A stretch of DNA of 64,000 bases from Dichetophora obliterata (Eukaryota > Arthropoda > Insecta > Diptera > Sciomyzidae): assembly GCA_963920525.1 (NCBI GenBank), contig OY986439.1, forward strand, positions 38,816,819-38,880,818, given 5' to 3'. The position numbers and the translations under genes were made by a program. Under the pieces are notes generated by a model, which was not told the DNA's origin, did not search any database, and was given only the letters and a program-made list of their open reading frames with translations. The first letter of the stretch is position 1. Each line of letters starts with the position of its first letter. Positions 11,246 through 24,219 of the stretch are shown one piece after another.

Positions 11246-12862
11246 TTCAATTCAATTCAATTTATTCGTATAGGTGTAAATATAGTGTGCTTATATAGCT
11301 TATATAGCAATGCTCCTTTATAGTACAACATAAAACATTAAAATTATTAACTTACTTATATCTTATATTAATAAAAAATCATTTTAAAGACAAATAACAT
11401 AATTCTAATACAATAATGACTTAATGCTCTTAAAAACTATAATAAGTTAAAAGTTAAGAATATCTTGTATAGACTGAATGAAAAACAGAAATCATTGGAG
11501 AAAGTATTTATAAGAAGATTATAAAGATACTAAAGAGTAGAGAAAAAAGATAAAATAGATTGCCTAAAAGAACCTTTCCCAGTGATTTCCCTAAGCCTTC
11601 GTGGTAGAGAATTCCACAAGTAATGGCGTTGATGGAGAACAGTTGAGAAGATATTAGCGAGTTGTGCCTCGGAACTATTAAAACATGGCTTCTTCTGGGC
11701 ATACAAAACTGGAGTTTTTCATAAAGATATCCAGGTGTTTTCCCATGAATTAACTTATGCAGGTACATACAGATTGTCTGCATTGAGACAAGCAGTCAAG
11801 TCACATTTAAGTATTGCATTCCGGAAACTAGACAGGTGATTACATTTACGTAGGCCATAAACATAGCGTGTGGCGTAATTAAATGCTTTTTGAAGTTTTA
11901 ACTGGGAGGAAGAGCCAAGTTTACTATATACCACCTCAGAGTAGGTTATCACAGGTAGAAAAAGATGTATAAACAACTTACTTCTAGTACTAACTGGAGT
12001 CACGCTTGCAGACATTCTTAAATTACGCAATACATAATAAACTTTTTTGACAATACTGTTAACATGATCAGCACATGAAAGCGAAGAATTAATATAGAAA
12101 CCAAGATTTACAATTTTCGACAGTTAGCTTGTTAGGACCAATCAACAAATCAGGGACATCATTAACACAAGTTTTACCTCTACAGATAGGAAGTATATAT
12201 GATTTGGAAGAGTTTAGAAGAAGACCATTGCTATTTGCCCACTCATTAGCGCTGTTGAGGTCCATATTCATTCTGCAACACAAGTCATCAACCAGTCCTG
12301 TTCTTCTAGATAAATACATTTGGAAATCATCAGCATATGCATGTATAGAGGCATGACTGCAGATAGAAAATATGTCATTTAAAACTATAGAGAATAGGAT
12401 AGGGCCAAGTATAGACCCTTGTGGTACGCCACATAAGACAGATGTATACCTTGAGGACAATTGACCAACTTCAACTTTTTGAGACCTATCACACAAATAA
12501 CTGGACATAAGATTTACAGCACTATCACAGAAACCAAATAGATACTTAAGCTTACTACACAAATATTGATGGTTTACTTAACCGAAAGCTTTTGAAAAGT
12601 CAAGCAGGCAAAGTAAAGTCAAATTGCTAGCCACATATTCCGGTCGTATGTCGTCAATGACCTTAACAACAGCGGACGAACACCCGTGTCCGGACTTAAA
12701 ACCTGATTGAAAAGGGGATAGTAGATTTTTATCAACTAAATGATTAGTTTGATTTATTAGCCATGAGTTTCTCACAGACTTTAGCTAATGACGATAATAT
12801 ACTTATGGGCCTGAAGTCGTTGACATTTTCACTTTTAATAAATGTAGCTTTTTAAAATATCT
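11246..12862 (-). pseudogene. Broken CR1-like LINE reverse transcriptase (copy A)
   Basis: Minus-strand remnant of the reverse transcriptase and C-terminal part of a non-LTR retrotransposon. In reading order it shows DFRPIS, an FQSGF/GHGCSSA block, LLDFSKAF, GVPQGSILGP and the catalytic YADD, then a C-terminal domain with RNLRMSASVTP and ATRYVYGLRK. At least three frame breaks separate these blocks (about 12,570, 12,060 and 11,780), so no intact protein is made. The 3' end carries a short tandem tail, TTCAATTCAATTCAA on the plus strand at 11,247-11,261. The same tail occurs on the related copy at 34,589, which argues for one family with (AATTG)n 3' ends. It is 5'-truncated near 12,862. CR1-like is my clade call; Jockey is the alternative. 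Confidence 0.85.
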
Positions 12863-12898
12863 GTACGCTAAAAAAATATAAACAAGAATATACATATA

Positions 12899-13468
12899 CT
12901 ACTTACTTACTTAGTTGGCGCTGCAACCGTATTTCGGTCTTGGCCTCATCTAAGAATTTGCGACAGCCATTTCTGTCTTTCGCTTGCTGGCGCCAGTTGG
13001 AAATTCCAAGCTTCGTCAGGTTGTCCTCTACTGGGTCTTTCCAACGAAGATGCAGCCGTCCTCTTCTGCGTTGACTGCCGCTGGGTACCGCATCGAATGT
13101 TTTCTTCACTGGAGTATCGTCTTTCTTGCGCTGAACATGACCAAGCCAGCGAAGCCGCTCGATTTTAATGCGCTTGACTATGTCGATGTCAGCGTACAGC
13201 TCATACAGTTCATCATTCCACCGTATTCGGTACTCGTCATTGACGCAGATTGGTCCGTAGATCTTACGAAGAATCTTTCTCTCGAATGCTCCTAAAGTCT
13301 TTTCATCTGAACTGCTCAGCGTCCAGGTTTGTGATGCATAAAGTAGGACGGGCATGATGAGCGATTTATAGAGCGCGATTTTCGTCGAGAGAGGGCTCTG
13401 CTTCTCAATTGCCTACTGAGCCCAAAGTAACACCTGTTGGCAAGAGTTATTCTTCGTTTGATCACATA
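12899..13468 (-). pseudogene. RTE-like LINE, 3' fragment
   Basis: Minus-strand C-terminal part of an RTE/BovB-type reverse transcriptase. It shows ALYKSLIMPVLLYASQTW, an ERKILRKIYGP block, RLRWLGHVQRK and the basic GRLHLRWKDPVEDNL tail. The blocks upstream of about 13,380 are in another frame, so one single-base shift is present. The frame ends at 12,903 inside a (TAAG)n tail, the type of 3' repeat expected for RTE elements. The upstream catalytic part is missing: a 5'-truncated dead copy lying next to the 5' end of the CR1-like remnant. Confidence 0.85.
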
Positions 13469-14047
13469 TATACATATATCGCGATATTAATATTAAAAAT
13501 ATAACATTAGACTTTTTTAAAGGTCGCTTCAATAATTGGGTTTTGTGTTTTTAATATTGTTTTGAATAATAAAAATATTGGATATTTTCTAAAAAATTAT
13601 ATAATTTGGTAAGACAATTGTGTAGTTAATTATATTTTTATATACAGAGTGTCCCACAATAGAGTGTAACTATTAACGGAGGTGAAAGGTGATGTTAAGT
13701 TGAAGAGAAAATTATGGCTATTTTCACATCCTTAGCAGCTACAGGGTTAATTAGTATTTTATGCTTTTGATGCGAACAATTGCTTTAGCAGAAAAACTAA
13801 TTCACGAAAAAACCTATTTTAAGATCTCATTTAAAAAGCAATGAATTCACCTTCTTAACGGTGTGTCACCAAACCCACCCGATCTATCCATCAACGAGCT
13901 GTGCTCGTGTGAAGATTAAATCAATCCGTTGAAACTACTAAATTTTAAGTTTTTGCACGTTTTTCTTAGAAGTTCACGTAAGAAATCAAATTTGTTGTAT
14001 TTTAAATTTTGTCAGCTATTAAACTCTCTTTTCAGTGACATATACAT
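13469..14047. other. Intergenic; possible lone transposon end
   Basis: The phrase ACAGAGTGTCCCACA near 13,645 resembles the terminus of some cut-and-paste elements, but I found no partner end. Nothing else is recognised. Confidence 0.35.
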
Positions 14048-14459
14048 TAGGCCGGGTCTGTCTCCATAAAAAAGTGTTTGATAAGGTCTAAATATTCCTT
14101 GGTGTATACCCTCCATTGGTGTATTGTAGTACCCTCCCTTAGGCTAGCTGAAATTTTTGAAAAAAGTGCCTTGGGCAAAAAAACACTTTTTGTATGGGCA
14201 AGTTTTTTGTTTCTATGAATTGCCCAAGACGAAAAAAAGAAAAATTATTTTTCAAAAGTCGTTACTATAAGTGTAAACATTTTTGAGAAATCTGCTTGTT
14301 TGGGATTTTTTGCGACTTTTTTCACGAACATAATTATTTTGCTTAAATCAAGCAAATGTTTTGCTTAAAACCAAATCAGCAAAACTTTGCTCAATTATGG
14401 TGTGATATTATAAAAATATTGCTAAAGTGAATTCACTCCCCAGCTACCACAGATTTCGA

Positions 14460-15316
14460 TTTATAACAAAAATATGTTATAACTCGGTGGTATTCCAGTT
14501 TTTTTAAACAAATTTAGTCACAAATGGGTTGCATTAAAGTTTCAAATATGTAATTTGTAACAAATCATTCATTTTGTTGTAAACAAGTTAAACTACGGTG
14601 TCAATTATGTTACGAATAAATACACTTGTTGTAAAAATGTTTCATAAAGTTTTGAAAAACAATAAGTTATTTTTACGTTAAATTAACATTATTACAACAT
14701 TTCTTTTTGTAGCACCTATAAAAAAGGTTTGTATATTGTAATTGTAACCAGTTAGCAACCTAGATGCGACTAAGATGCTTTATGTTTATACTTAGTTATA
14801 TCAATTAGTTTATATTAAGTTATATCAATTATATTAAGTTATATCGATGTCACAACAACTAAATGTTCAAAACTTCGTTTTGAAGATGTTTTTATTAATT
14901 TATAGGGAAGTTACTACAACTAAATGATTCAAATTTTGCTATGACGCCATAATGCCATAAGTTTCGACAAATTATCGAACACCAATGAATATTGAAATAA
15001 ATAAAGAAGCAACAAGAACAGATGGCAACCTTGATAGAGTTCATGGCGGTGATCTATAAATAGCCTACTGCTTTGAAATGTCATATGATTAGCAGCCATT
15101 CAATTCAAAAGAATGAATTCCAAAATCTGCACTCATATACTAGCTTAAACAGTGAGTTGATCACAGCTTAATCACTCAAAGACTACTGAAGAGGGAAATG
15201 TAGCGATTTATTGTTCACAAAAATTCTGTGTTGCTTGTCAATTTCTTTGTGTAGGCTTCTACTACCATGTAATCTATTTTTGTTTTATTTCAGCGTTAAA
15301 CGAGACTACAAAATTG
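14460..15316. other. Intergenic with short tandem phrase
   Basis: A TTAAGTTATATCAATTATA-like phrase is repeated about three times at 14,785-14,850. Nothing gene-like is visible. Confidence 0.45.
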
Positions 15317-15935
15317 AAAAATTTTTTCGTTGAATAGCAATGAATCATTGTGAAATTATGAGAATTTGTTTTGTTGCAATAAGGTTGAAATGAGGTTTTT
15401 ATTGAAAAAATTTTTCGTTGAATAGCAATGAATCATTGTGAAATTATGAGAATTTGTTTTGTTGCAATAAGGTTGAAATTAGGTTTTTATTCAGTAACAA
15501 CAACACTGGAAATAGTCATTGCAACCTTATGCTGTATTGAGGTTATTATTCAGTTGCTTCAACTTTAGGAAACATTATTATTATTCAAAAAATGTAGTTA
15601 GGAATAATTACGTTGAACTGAGGTTTTTATTAAGTTGCAAGAACATTGAAAATAATCATTGCAAGCTTGTGCTGTATTAAAGTTATTATTCAGTTGATGC
15701 AAGTTTAAAAAACATAATTGCAACTTATAAAATTTTGCTTGATATAAGAACGATGTATTTAGGTTATTATCCTGTGGCAAGAACTTTAGAAAAAACCATT
15801 GCAACTTATATAATGTAATCAGTTACATGAACGTTGTATTGGAGTTATAATTCAGTTGCAAGAAGTTGTGAATAAAATTGTTGTTAGTAAATGCTGCATT
15901 AAGGTTATTATTAAGTTGCAAAAACTTTGGAAAAA
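15317..15935. repeat. Tandem duplication grading into degenerate repeats
   Basis: Two almost identical ~83-bp copies lie at about 15,317-15,483, containing GAATAGCAATGAATCATTG. They are followed by about seven diverged 60-80-bp units built on GTTATTATTCAGTTGCAAGAAC ... CATTGCAACTTA. The first two copies are far more alike than the rest, suggesting a recent local duplication in an older array. Confidence 0.75.
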
Positions 15936-16589
15936 AGTGTCTAAAAACTTCGTATTCGTCATATGTGTTTTTTTTTCTACGCTATGAATTTTGATTGAAA
16001 TAAACTTTAATACGATTTTCTTTAGTATTTCTTATTTTTGTAAAATTTCCAATGCAATGTGCCACTAGGAACTTAAAAAAAGAAATTTTGCTATATTTTA
16101 AACATAATTACGCGGAAATTAAAAACTCGAACTTATATCCAAATTATTTATTTCTTATATCCAAATTATTTTTTAGGTGGCGCGTGAGTTTTTTAGGGGT
16201 AAAACACAAACATTCGTCGACAGAATGGCCTTTGTTGTAAAATTTTAGTGTATAACTTTTCATAATTTCAATTTATTTTCACATCTTCTTATTTCATTCC
16301 AATTTGTCTTGGGTTTTTAAAATACACTCGAAAAAATTAAGACTGCTTTAATGAAAATTATGTTTAGGAATAGTGTGTGCAAAACATTTTAAAACTTTTT
16401 TAGAATTTATTTTTTCAATCAGGAATATTTATGTCATCAGTATTGTTAAAAAATCTGTCATTATAACAAAAAAAAAAAAACTTCAATATTGTAACGTAAG
16501 AAAAACACAATAAAAACTTTTTTGGATGTTTCGAGTATGTTTCATCTTGTGGGTGCTTATGCATTTAAGAAAAAGAAAAATTATATTAG
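15936..16589. other. Intergenic, nothing recognised
   Basis: AT-rich DNA. A 62-codon frame at 16,052-16,240 has no recognised features. Confidence 0.45.
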
Positions 16590-16917
16590 ATTCAAGCAAA
16601 TATTTGCTAAGTTATTATAAATTCAAATAGCAAATTTTTACTTAATTCAAGAAAATTTCTTGTCAACACACGAGGACACGTTTATTCTTTATGAAGTAAA
16701 TTAGGCGATGATTGGTTAACAACTGCGATGGTCGAATGGATAAGCTCATGCACTTACACTAACGCTGCCGAGGTTTAAATCTCCAGATGGTGGTAATTTT
16801 TGATATTTAATTTAATGTTAATAATTATTTCACTTCAAATATATGCCAGATTTCAGCAAAATGTAATCAAAATATGCTATTCCAATTTATAATAACTTAG
16901 CAAATAATTGCTTGAAT
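16590..16917. mobile_element. Short inverted-repeat element enclosing a tRNA-like promoter
   Basis: The ends, ATTCAAGCAAATATTTGCTA on the left, form inverted repeats of about 55-60 bp with a few mismatches. Inside, TGGTCGAATGGA (16,729-16,740) resembles an RNA polymerase III A box. GGTTTAAATCTCC (16,772-16,784) resembles a B box at normal tRNA spacing. The stems needed for a true tRNA do not pair well, so this is a tRNA relic, a SINE head, or coincidence. Confidence 0.5.
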
Positions 16918-19675
16918 TAAGTAGAAATTGGCTTTTGTAGTTTATAATAACTAGACAGCGGAAAATTTGAAATTGCATATTTGTACTGAATGATCACAAA
17001 ACAATTTCGATGACACGGATATGCGTACCGAGAAATTCTATCTCGGAAAACATAACACAATTTTTGCATATTTGCATATTGCATACAAAATGCATATGCA
17101 TATATTAAATGCATATGCAAATTAAAAAATTGCATATTTGCATATTATATGCATATGCTAAATTTATACAAGTCCATTTAATCGAAAATGTATGTTCGTA
17201 ACTTCTATCATAGACATGAACGTTTTCAGAGGGTACAGGATAGGGATGCCAGATGCGCTTTTTTAAACAGTACAGTACTGTTTTTTGGACAATGTACTGT
17301 TTTATGACATGCATACAAGACAGTATGCAAAATTACTGTTTTTTAATAATGTACTTTTTTTTTTATAAATTTTACGTGTTGAAAATATTATTGATTTTCT
17401 CAGTGCGAAAAAATCAGCCCGTCTAAATTTTTAATAAAAACTTTTTAGAGTTTTTGCAACTTGGATATGTTTTAAATGATGAAAGAACTGCGCGAGAAAT
17501 ATGAACACCAAAATGGCGAACATATTCCTAAATTTAAGTATGCTTCTCCGCATACAAAATAATATTTTCTAAAAAGCGTAAAAATTTTACCCTCTACAAC
17601 TTAGAAAAAGTTTTAATAATACTTTATTGTAATATGAATTATAGAACATAATTTTGATCATATTATCTATACATAAATAGGCGTAGGAAAAAGAGTTCGG
17701 TACCATTTTCTCCCGTGTTTCTCAACCAATTTTGATAATTTTTCTTTCAAATAAATAAGAGTAAGGAGAAGGAGTGCACAGAATACTTTCTGTGACCTTT
17801 GACCTGAAATAGGAGCGTTCAAAAAAGAATTTCTTAAATAAAAACTAAGCTATAAGAGATAGAAGAAAACGGTGTAAGAGAAAATCTTAGACATTGCTGA
17901 TATGTACATTTCTTGCTATCTCTTACGGATACCTTACAATAAGCATTTTTTTTATGTAACATATGCGCATATACATACATTGAGACTGTAAAATTTCGTA
18001 CAAATAATAAATTTTGAAAAATTCCCGTTCTTTTAACATTAAAACTATGACGATATCTCGAAAACAGTAGCTTTTTTTGGTAATATTTTTTACGGATACT
18101 ATATTAAAAAATTTCGCGTTATTATGACATCAAACTTATTGAGATATCTCGAAAACTGTAGATTTCTTCAGTTCAACGTATTTTTGTATGAAAAGTCGTT
18201 GGTCAGAACTGAGCGGCAAACTGAAAATAGAAATAGATTCTTTTTTAACCTTTTTCTACGCTTATCTGAGAACGAAAGCGATTTCATATCACAGTGTAGG
18301 TCGAATGTCACAGTGAAAAGATCGAATTTTGACCACTGGCGATTTCTAGTTAACATAATTATCTGTTAAAGGTAATAAAATAATTTTTACATTTTTAACA
18401 CTTGGGTTTATAAACTTTATTGATATTTCAATATTTCAATATTTGGAAATATTATGAATTTAGACCATTTTTATTACTGCATAAGCAAAAAGTATGCAGC
18501 ATATTTTTTGCATATGCAAAAAGTATGCAAATCTGAAAACCTTTCCAAAAAATTTATTTTTATCAAAATCCGACTATTTTTGTTACTTAAACCAAAATGA
18601 AAAAAAAATCAAACTTTACTTAACTTTTAAAAGCTGTTTTTTTTAATTTTTTATGCAAGGCCTTATTCAATGAGAACTGTTCAAGTAACGAATAACAAGT
18701 AAAATTTATTTATTATTTTTTCAATCAAAACTCAGTATCAAGTATTTTTTATTTAATTCTTCATTTGAATTTAAAATAATGCATTTAAAACTTTTATTCG
18801 TTCTTCACTATTTGAACTTGTGTTTGAACAAAAATAAAAAATGAACTAAATTGTTTTGGAATATTGTTAAAATCAAATATCGGTCATGTATCAAGTTCTT
18901 CATCACGTGAGCGGCATCTATCAAGTTTTTCTTTTTCATATCAGTAGATCGTCAGCTATGAAGTCAGGATAACGTCTGGAGCAGTGAATAAGAATGTTGT
19001 AGGAGAATAGTTTTAAATGGTAAATTTTTAAATATACGTCAAAAGATGATGAAGTGCTCGGCTCTTTTAGTTAAAATTTAAGGAACTTGGAATTTTGCCT
19101 CAAATTTTGTTTCCCATTTGAAACGACGTCATGGCCAACAAGCTGTAATCACATCTTTAAGCTTTAAAGTCGTAACAATGATGAGTTTTTCGATTTCTTG
19201 AACTAAGTTGTCTATCTAAATATTCTGCAACAAAAAACTTTTATAAAATTCAGCACAACAAACCATCATCGGCACCAGTGTAACGTCTTTTCTCTTATGC
19301 AAATTGGTCAATCTGTCACGTTCTCATAAAATATCAGACGACATGCTTGAAAAAACAGTAATACTAAAATCAAGCTTAAACCATATTGTTTAAAAATTAA
19401 GCTCTAAAGAACAACTTGTTCTCTGTCAAAAATAAAATTTATTTATCAATTCTTTAAAAATGTTTGAATTATGAATAAAAATTATTATTATTTATTTATC
19501 ACTCGAAAATAAAAATGTAATCAAATATATGTTCTCCAAACTTTTTAATAATAAAAACTTATTTGCTGTTTTTTATTTTTGTTTTGAATTATTCGTGCCC
19601 ATCACTGACATACATATATAATTTTTGGAGCTTTATTTGTGGAATTTTTTGTTGTTATTGATTCATAGAAGCGGA
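16918..19675. other. AT-rich DNA with TGCATA-rich patches
   Basis: TGCATA/TATGCA hexamers cluster at 17,055-17,160 and 18,480-18,540. Short ORFs here lack recognisable features. No gene can be supported. Confidence 0.5.
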
Positions 19676-19985
19676 AAACTTATTATACAAAAAGTTGTTT
19701 TTTGCCCAAAAAGCCACTTTTTTTAAAAAATTCCAGCTAGCGTAAGGGTTAACACATCTAAGGGTTAACACATAAAAAATATTATAAACCGAGTTTATCA
19801 AACACTTTTTTCGATCTGGCCTACTGAACATGTCAAGTAACTTTAAAGAAAAAAAAAACTTTAAATCATTTCGTTGCTTCGAGTTAATTTAGTTTTTCTT
19901 GATATGTAGGTATGTACTTTACACAGTGCGCTAAGCTTTAGGTTGCACCACCCTTTGTATTTAGTTGTTGAAATTGTATAAACTA

Positions 19986-20127
19986 AGGGCATTAATCTGT
20001 ATCACGAAGCAGCACACCAACGACAAGCAAGACACGAGAAGCAATACTTTTTTCTATACGAAATTCTATTGCTTCTCGTGTCTTGCTTGTCGTTGGTGTG
20101 CTGCTTCGTGATACAGATTAATGCCCT
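19986..20127. repeat. Perfect hairpin with 61-bp arms
   Basis: Positions 19,986-20,046 are the exact reverse complement of 20,067-20,127, with a 20-nt loop. The left arm begins AGGGCATTAATCTGTATCAC and ends GAGAAGCAATA. No mismatch or gap is present. Transcription through it would give a long perfect double-stranded stem. A (CAA)n-like tract follows at about 20,170-20,220. Confidence 0.92.
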
Positions 20128-21337
20128 AAAGCTTTTTACGCATGTTGCTGTATGCGGCTTAAACACAAGCTACAACAACAGCAACATCAAGACCAACAAC
20201 AACAATAACAATAATAGCAATAAATACCACTACAATGGCAAAGCCTATTTAGTACATTATTAAATTGGTCTTCAGCTGTTGAGCTTCTCATGCGGGCTCG
20301 ATCACACCTTCACATACGAACACCTCTCTAGTAATTTAATTAATTAATTCATACCGACACTTAGGTCAAATTCTGACCCTCTGATTTCAAGCTTATAATT
20401 AAAGCTTTAAAAATGCGTACAATCTAAGAAAATTATTAGTATTTTTTTTATTTTGGGTTTTCAATTCTAAGCTATGACGCATTGGGTTAAGAAAGAAGTT
20501 GTTTGTGTATTTTTGACAAAATTCAGCATTTATAATGAAATACGTGTCATTTTAGTCAATATCTGCCTAACATTTTTCTGATATGTAAAATTATACATAG
20601 AGAGAAATAATTTTCTTGTATCGAAAAAAAGAATATGTCACATTTATCCTTATTTAATTGAATCAATCATTTTGAACTATTAATTAAAACTAGTAATGAA
20701 TTATCTTCGACTGGGTCGAAGTTAAAATACCCCCATACTTTGTTATGAGCTATGCATGTTGTGAAAGTTTGATGACGTCACTTTGTGTAGAGGATGAGCG
20801 TGGTGTCCATCCAATTGTGCCAAAACTGAAATGCAGAATACGTTTAAGATATGAAAAATTATGCGTTAAGTATAGATATTGTTGATAATCACATTTTTGT
20901 GGAATTTCTAAAAGCTATGCTACCTTGATGACGTCACTTTGTACGGGAGATTGGCCGAGGTTTTATACGATTTTGCTTAATATAAAACTCAAAGTGAATT
21001 AAAATGTTCTTAGCATATGTGCATAATTTTAGTTCTTAAATAGATTTTTGTGGAATTTTTAGAGACTAAGGGCCAATTTTTCAGTGTGAGCTTAAACTCT
21101 AGTCAAGTTAAACTGATGCTAACTGACCAAAATTGGACATTAAAGCTAGGTTTAACTAGATATTTTACCATTCGTTGGTGTTATATTGACTTATATTTTC
21201 ATATTATGTGTTTTTTGTTTGCCTTAACTGAGTTTAAACGTTCAGTTTTAGTGAGTTCACCTCAGTTTAATTTGACTACATTTTTTACAAATTTAAATAA
21301 TGAGATGAATTTTTGCGAGCAAAGCTTATGTGTAAAG
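20128..21337. other. Intergenic with simple CAA tract
   Basis: Contains an interrupted CAACAACAG/AACAATAA tract and two occurrences of TTGATGACGTCACTTTGT-like sequence (20,770 and 20,930), which hold CRE-like TGACGTCA. No ORF is convincing. Confidence 0.45.
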
Positions 21338-21711
21338 CAGTGGTCCCCAAACACATACTATTACAATTTTCGAATTTTGTGCTTATGTTAGTAGCTCTCT
21401 CACTCTCTGCCAAAAATGGATCCTCAATATTCGTTTGTGGAAAATGAATAATGTAATGCGTTAGTTCTTAAACTAAAAGAAGAATACCTTGAAAAATTTA
21501 TTAAGGACTCATTGGAATGTAAAAATGCACAAATTTATACAAATTAAAAAAAGGCTTCCCCCATTTTTGTTAAAATACTAAAAATAGTTTTTTTTATAAT
21601 AATAATACAATTCTTGCTTAATACCTGCACAACAATTTGTGTCAGTGCAGAGAGTGAGAGAGCTACTTACAAAATCTGAAAATTGTAGTAGTATGTGTTT
21701 GGGGACCACTA
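21338..21711. mobile_element. hAT-like non-autonomous element
   Basis: The termini CAGTGGTCCCCAAACACATA and its inverted counterpart at 21,690-21,711 continue as ~75-bp inverted repeats that include a CTCTCTCACTCTCTGC block. The CAGTGGTYCCCAAA end is typical of hAT elements. Flanking 8-mers (GTGTAAAG and GTCTATAT) match only partly, so the target duplication has decayed or was never clear. Confidence 0.7.
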
Positions 21712-22096
21712 GTCTATATATTATAGTCTTTTCACAATAAATGTTTTAAATTGAGTCTTTTTAGTTTTTTTCCAATGTGAAATGTCATCTAAAGATCTTT
21801 TTCGTGACCACAAACACACAACGGCTGCCATTCTGTGCTGAGGGTTACTCTCGAAGCTCGTTAAAATTCTTTCATTTCGGGAGGAGGGGGGTTCTAACCC
21901 CCAAACTCACCTGCGTACGTGCCTGATACGAGCTGATTAACTAAGAACTAAGCTTATTCTAACAAGGTTGTTATTATTTATTTATTATTTTTTTTATTCT
22001 CTTTTCCTTATTTTAGTGTTCGAAAGATATCCAATTTGTGGTCAAAACGTCAAAAAGAATATACGAGAAGTAAAGTGAACTTACAAATATTATTAA

Positions 22097-23407
22097 CTAG
22101 CTGATATACCCGGTGTTACTCGAGTGTCATATATATAAATATTTTAACATACACTTCTCGATTAAATGTTTTTTAAAATCTGGAATAATGGTAAACATGT
22201 TGAATTTTATTTGTAAGCTACCGTTAGAAAGGTAATTGAATGAACATTAATCCAAAAAAGTTTTGGAAAATATTTGTTTTTGGTGGTTCCATCTCTTGCG
22301 GTGAGCTAATTGCATTCAAAGAAGGGGTACGAAAAACATCTTTTAAAAATTAAAAAGAATTTTTATATTTACTTATTCTTAAAGCAAGCACAATTACCTT
22401 TTCAATAAAATAAAAATTATGGTGGGACTCAATGCGTCCTTGAGATATGGACATTTTAACTTCTTAACAAAGATTTATATTAAAAAACATATTGAACTTT
22501 TTAACAAAAAATTTTTGATGAAATATATTTTAAAAACAGCGGAGTTATTGGCATTAACAGCAAAAACCAAGTTGATTACTATAAGGAAGATTTAATATAA
22601 TCCAAAATGTTCGTAATTACTTTAGACACACAACTGCATTCTTAGAGATAAGTGGGGACATTTAAACTATATAGAGAATTTAACACAAAACTAAGTTTTA
22701 TTAATAGTCTGGTATGAAAAAATAGATTTTAAGCCATACCTTTTGATTGGAAAGAGATATTGGGGTAATTTTTTCAGATAAATTATTTTTGAGACTTGAC
22801 TTTTTTGTAAAAACATTTTGGAAAATATAAATTCCACAAAAAAAATCAAAGGGTGGTACAAAAACAGTAAAATAATTTCAATTTTTGCGCTTAGCTGAAA
22901 TAATTTTTTCAAATAAATGCTATGTCATATGAAATGTAGCCAGGTGTGCAATTTTTAATTGATTTCATTTTTACAACAACAACAATTTTTGAGTAATTTT
23001 TTGAATAAAATATATTAATGGACAGCGGAGATATTTGCATCGAAAGACCAAACTTTGATTTTCATGTCGTTTTTTCTCATTCTTAGGTCACGATGTTTTA
23101 TGAAAAAGTCGTTGTACTGAAAATTTCTACAATTTTGAAGATATGTGAGTGTTTTTGATGTCAAAATAACAAAAAATTTATAAAATTAAATACACAAAAA
23201 TCTTCGATACTAAAAAGTTTTATAATAACAAAATTATCGTTAGTTAAAAGCTTTTAGAGGGGGCGTGGCAAAAACTAAGTATGTAACATTTTAAGTTGGA
23301 ATAAATCTAATATGTGTACCTAGTTTGAGCGAAATCCGTTGAGCCGTTTAGATTTGTATAAAGGCCAAACAAACAAACAAACAGAAAATGAGTTTTATTA
23401 CTATAGA
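22097..23407 (-). mobile_element. Helitron-like element
   Basis: Read on the minus strand it begins with TCTATAGTAATAAAA directly after an A and ends ...CCGGGTATATCAGCTAG directly before a T. A 5' TC, a 3' CTAG and insertion between A and T are Helitron hallmarks. The 3' end matches that of the element at 51,734-52,368 (CCGGGTTCAGCTAG). No Rep/helicase coding is visible, so it is non-autonomous. Confidence 0.6.
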
Positions 23408-23499
23408 TTATAATATGTACCATTTCTTAATTGTAAGAAAATCATTAGAGTGGGGGAAAAAGTGGCGTAGGAGTTAAAAAGAAGTGGCGTTGGAGTTAA

Positions 23500-24219
23500 G
23501 CAACAAATGTTAGTTCAAATGTTAGTTTTTATGTTTTTAGTTCAGTGTTGAGTTAAGGCATTAATTTTAAAGGCGAACACACGATTTTAGGTTGGAATTC
23601 CAACTATGGCCATTTTTAGCGAATTTTTTAAAATATGCCTACAAAAGATTTCTTATATTTATACCGAAAATTCCATTTTTATATGTTAATACCAATGAAC
23701 ATCCAAAACTATATATCGTAGGCCTAATTCTAATACGACGTAAGTCAAAATTATCTATTGTTCAGGAGGCAAAGAAAACTGTTTATTATTTGTATGAAGT
23801 TCATACGATAATGTATTGTTTCAAACATTCTACCTTCCTTTTTTTCATACAAACATTAAAAACTAAAAAAGAACATAGATGTAGTTTTGACCAATCTACC
23901 TAAGCCGCTAATAAACGTTGCTTTGCCGAATTTTGACATATATCCTTTTAGAATTAGGGCGACGATATGTTATTATTCAAATGAAGCCAACAATTTGTAA
24001 AACAAAACATTTTTTATTTTTTTTTTATATTTCTAAAAACTGTTACGATATTTGAAATTATGGAATTTTCGGTGTAAAAACAAGAAATATTTTGTAGGTA
24101 TTTTTCAAAAAATTCGTTAAAAATAGGAATCGTTGGAATCCCAACCTAAAATTGTGTGCTAGTCTTTAAAATTGATTCCTTAACTAAACACTACACTAAA
24201 ACAATAAAAAATTTGTTGC
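23500..24219. mobile_element. Non-autonomous element with long inverted repeats
   Basis: The ends GCAACAAAT.../...ATTTGTTGC lead into inverted repeats of about 170-200 bp. Shared landmarks include GAGTTAAGG, CACACGATTTTAGGTTGG, AATTTTTT and CCGAAAATTCCA. A 103-codon frame (23,592-23,903) covers one arm and shows no known domain. No target duplication was found, so the superfamily is open. Confidence 0.65.

Larger units (their letters stand above)
14048..19823. repeat. Inverted termini about 5.8 kb apart
   Basis: The left end (14,048-14,210) and the reverse complement of 19,676-19,823 share TAGGCC, AAAAAAGTGTTTGATAA, a GCTAGCTG box and an AAAAAGTG...GGGCAAAAAA block in the same order. They could be the ends of one large degenerate DNA element or two short copies in opposite orientation. 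No transposase is recognisable inside. The flanking TA on each side would suit a TA target site. Confidence 0.5.

Noticed and set aside
16729..16784. tRNA gene
   Set aside because: A- and B-box-like sequences are present but acceptor and T stems do not pair; kept only as a tRNA-like feature.
20770..20950. CRE-like TGACGTCA sites as regulatory elements
   Set aside because: Two palindromic octamers in repeat-like context with no nearby gene are not enough.
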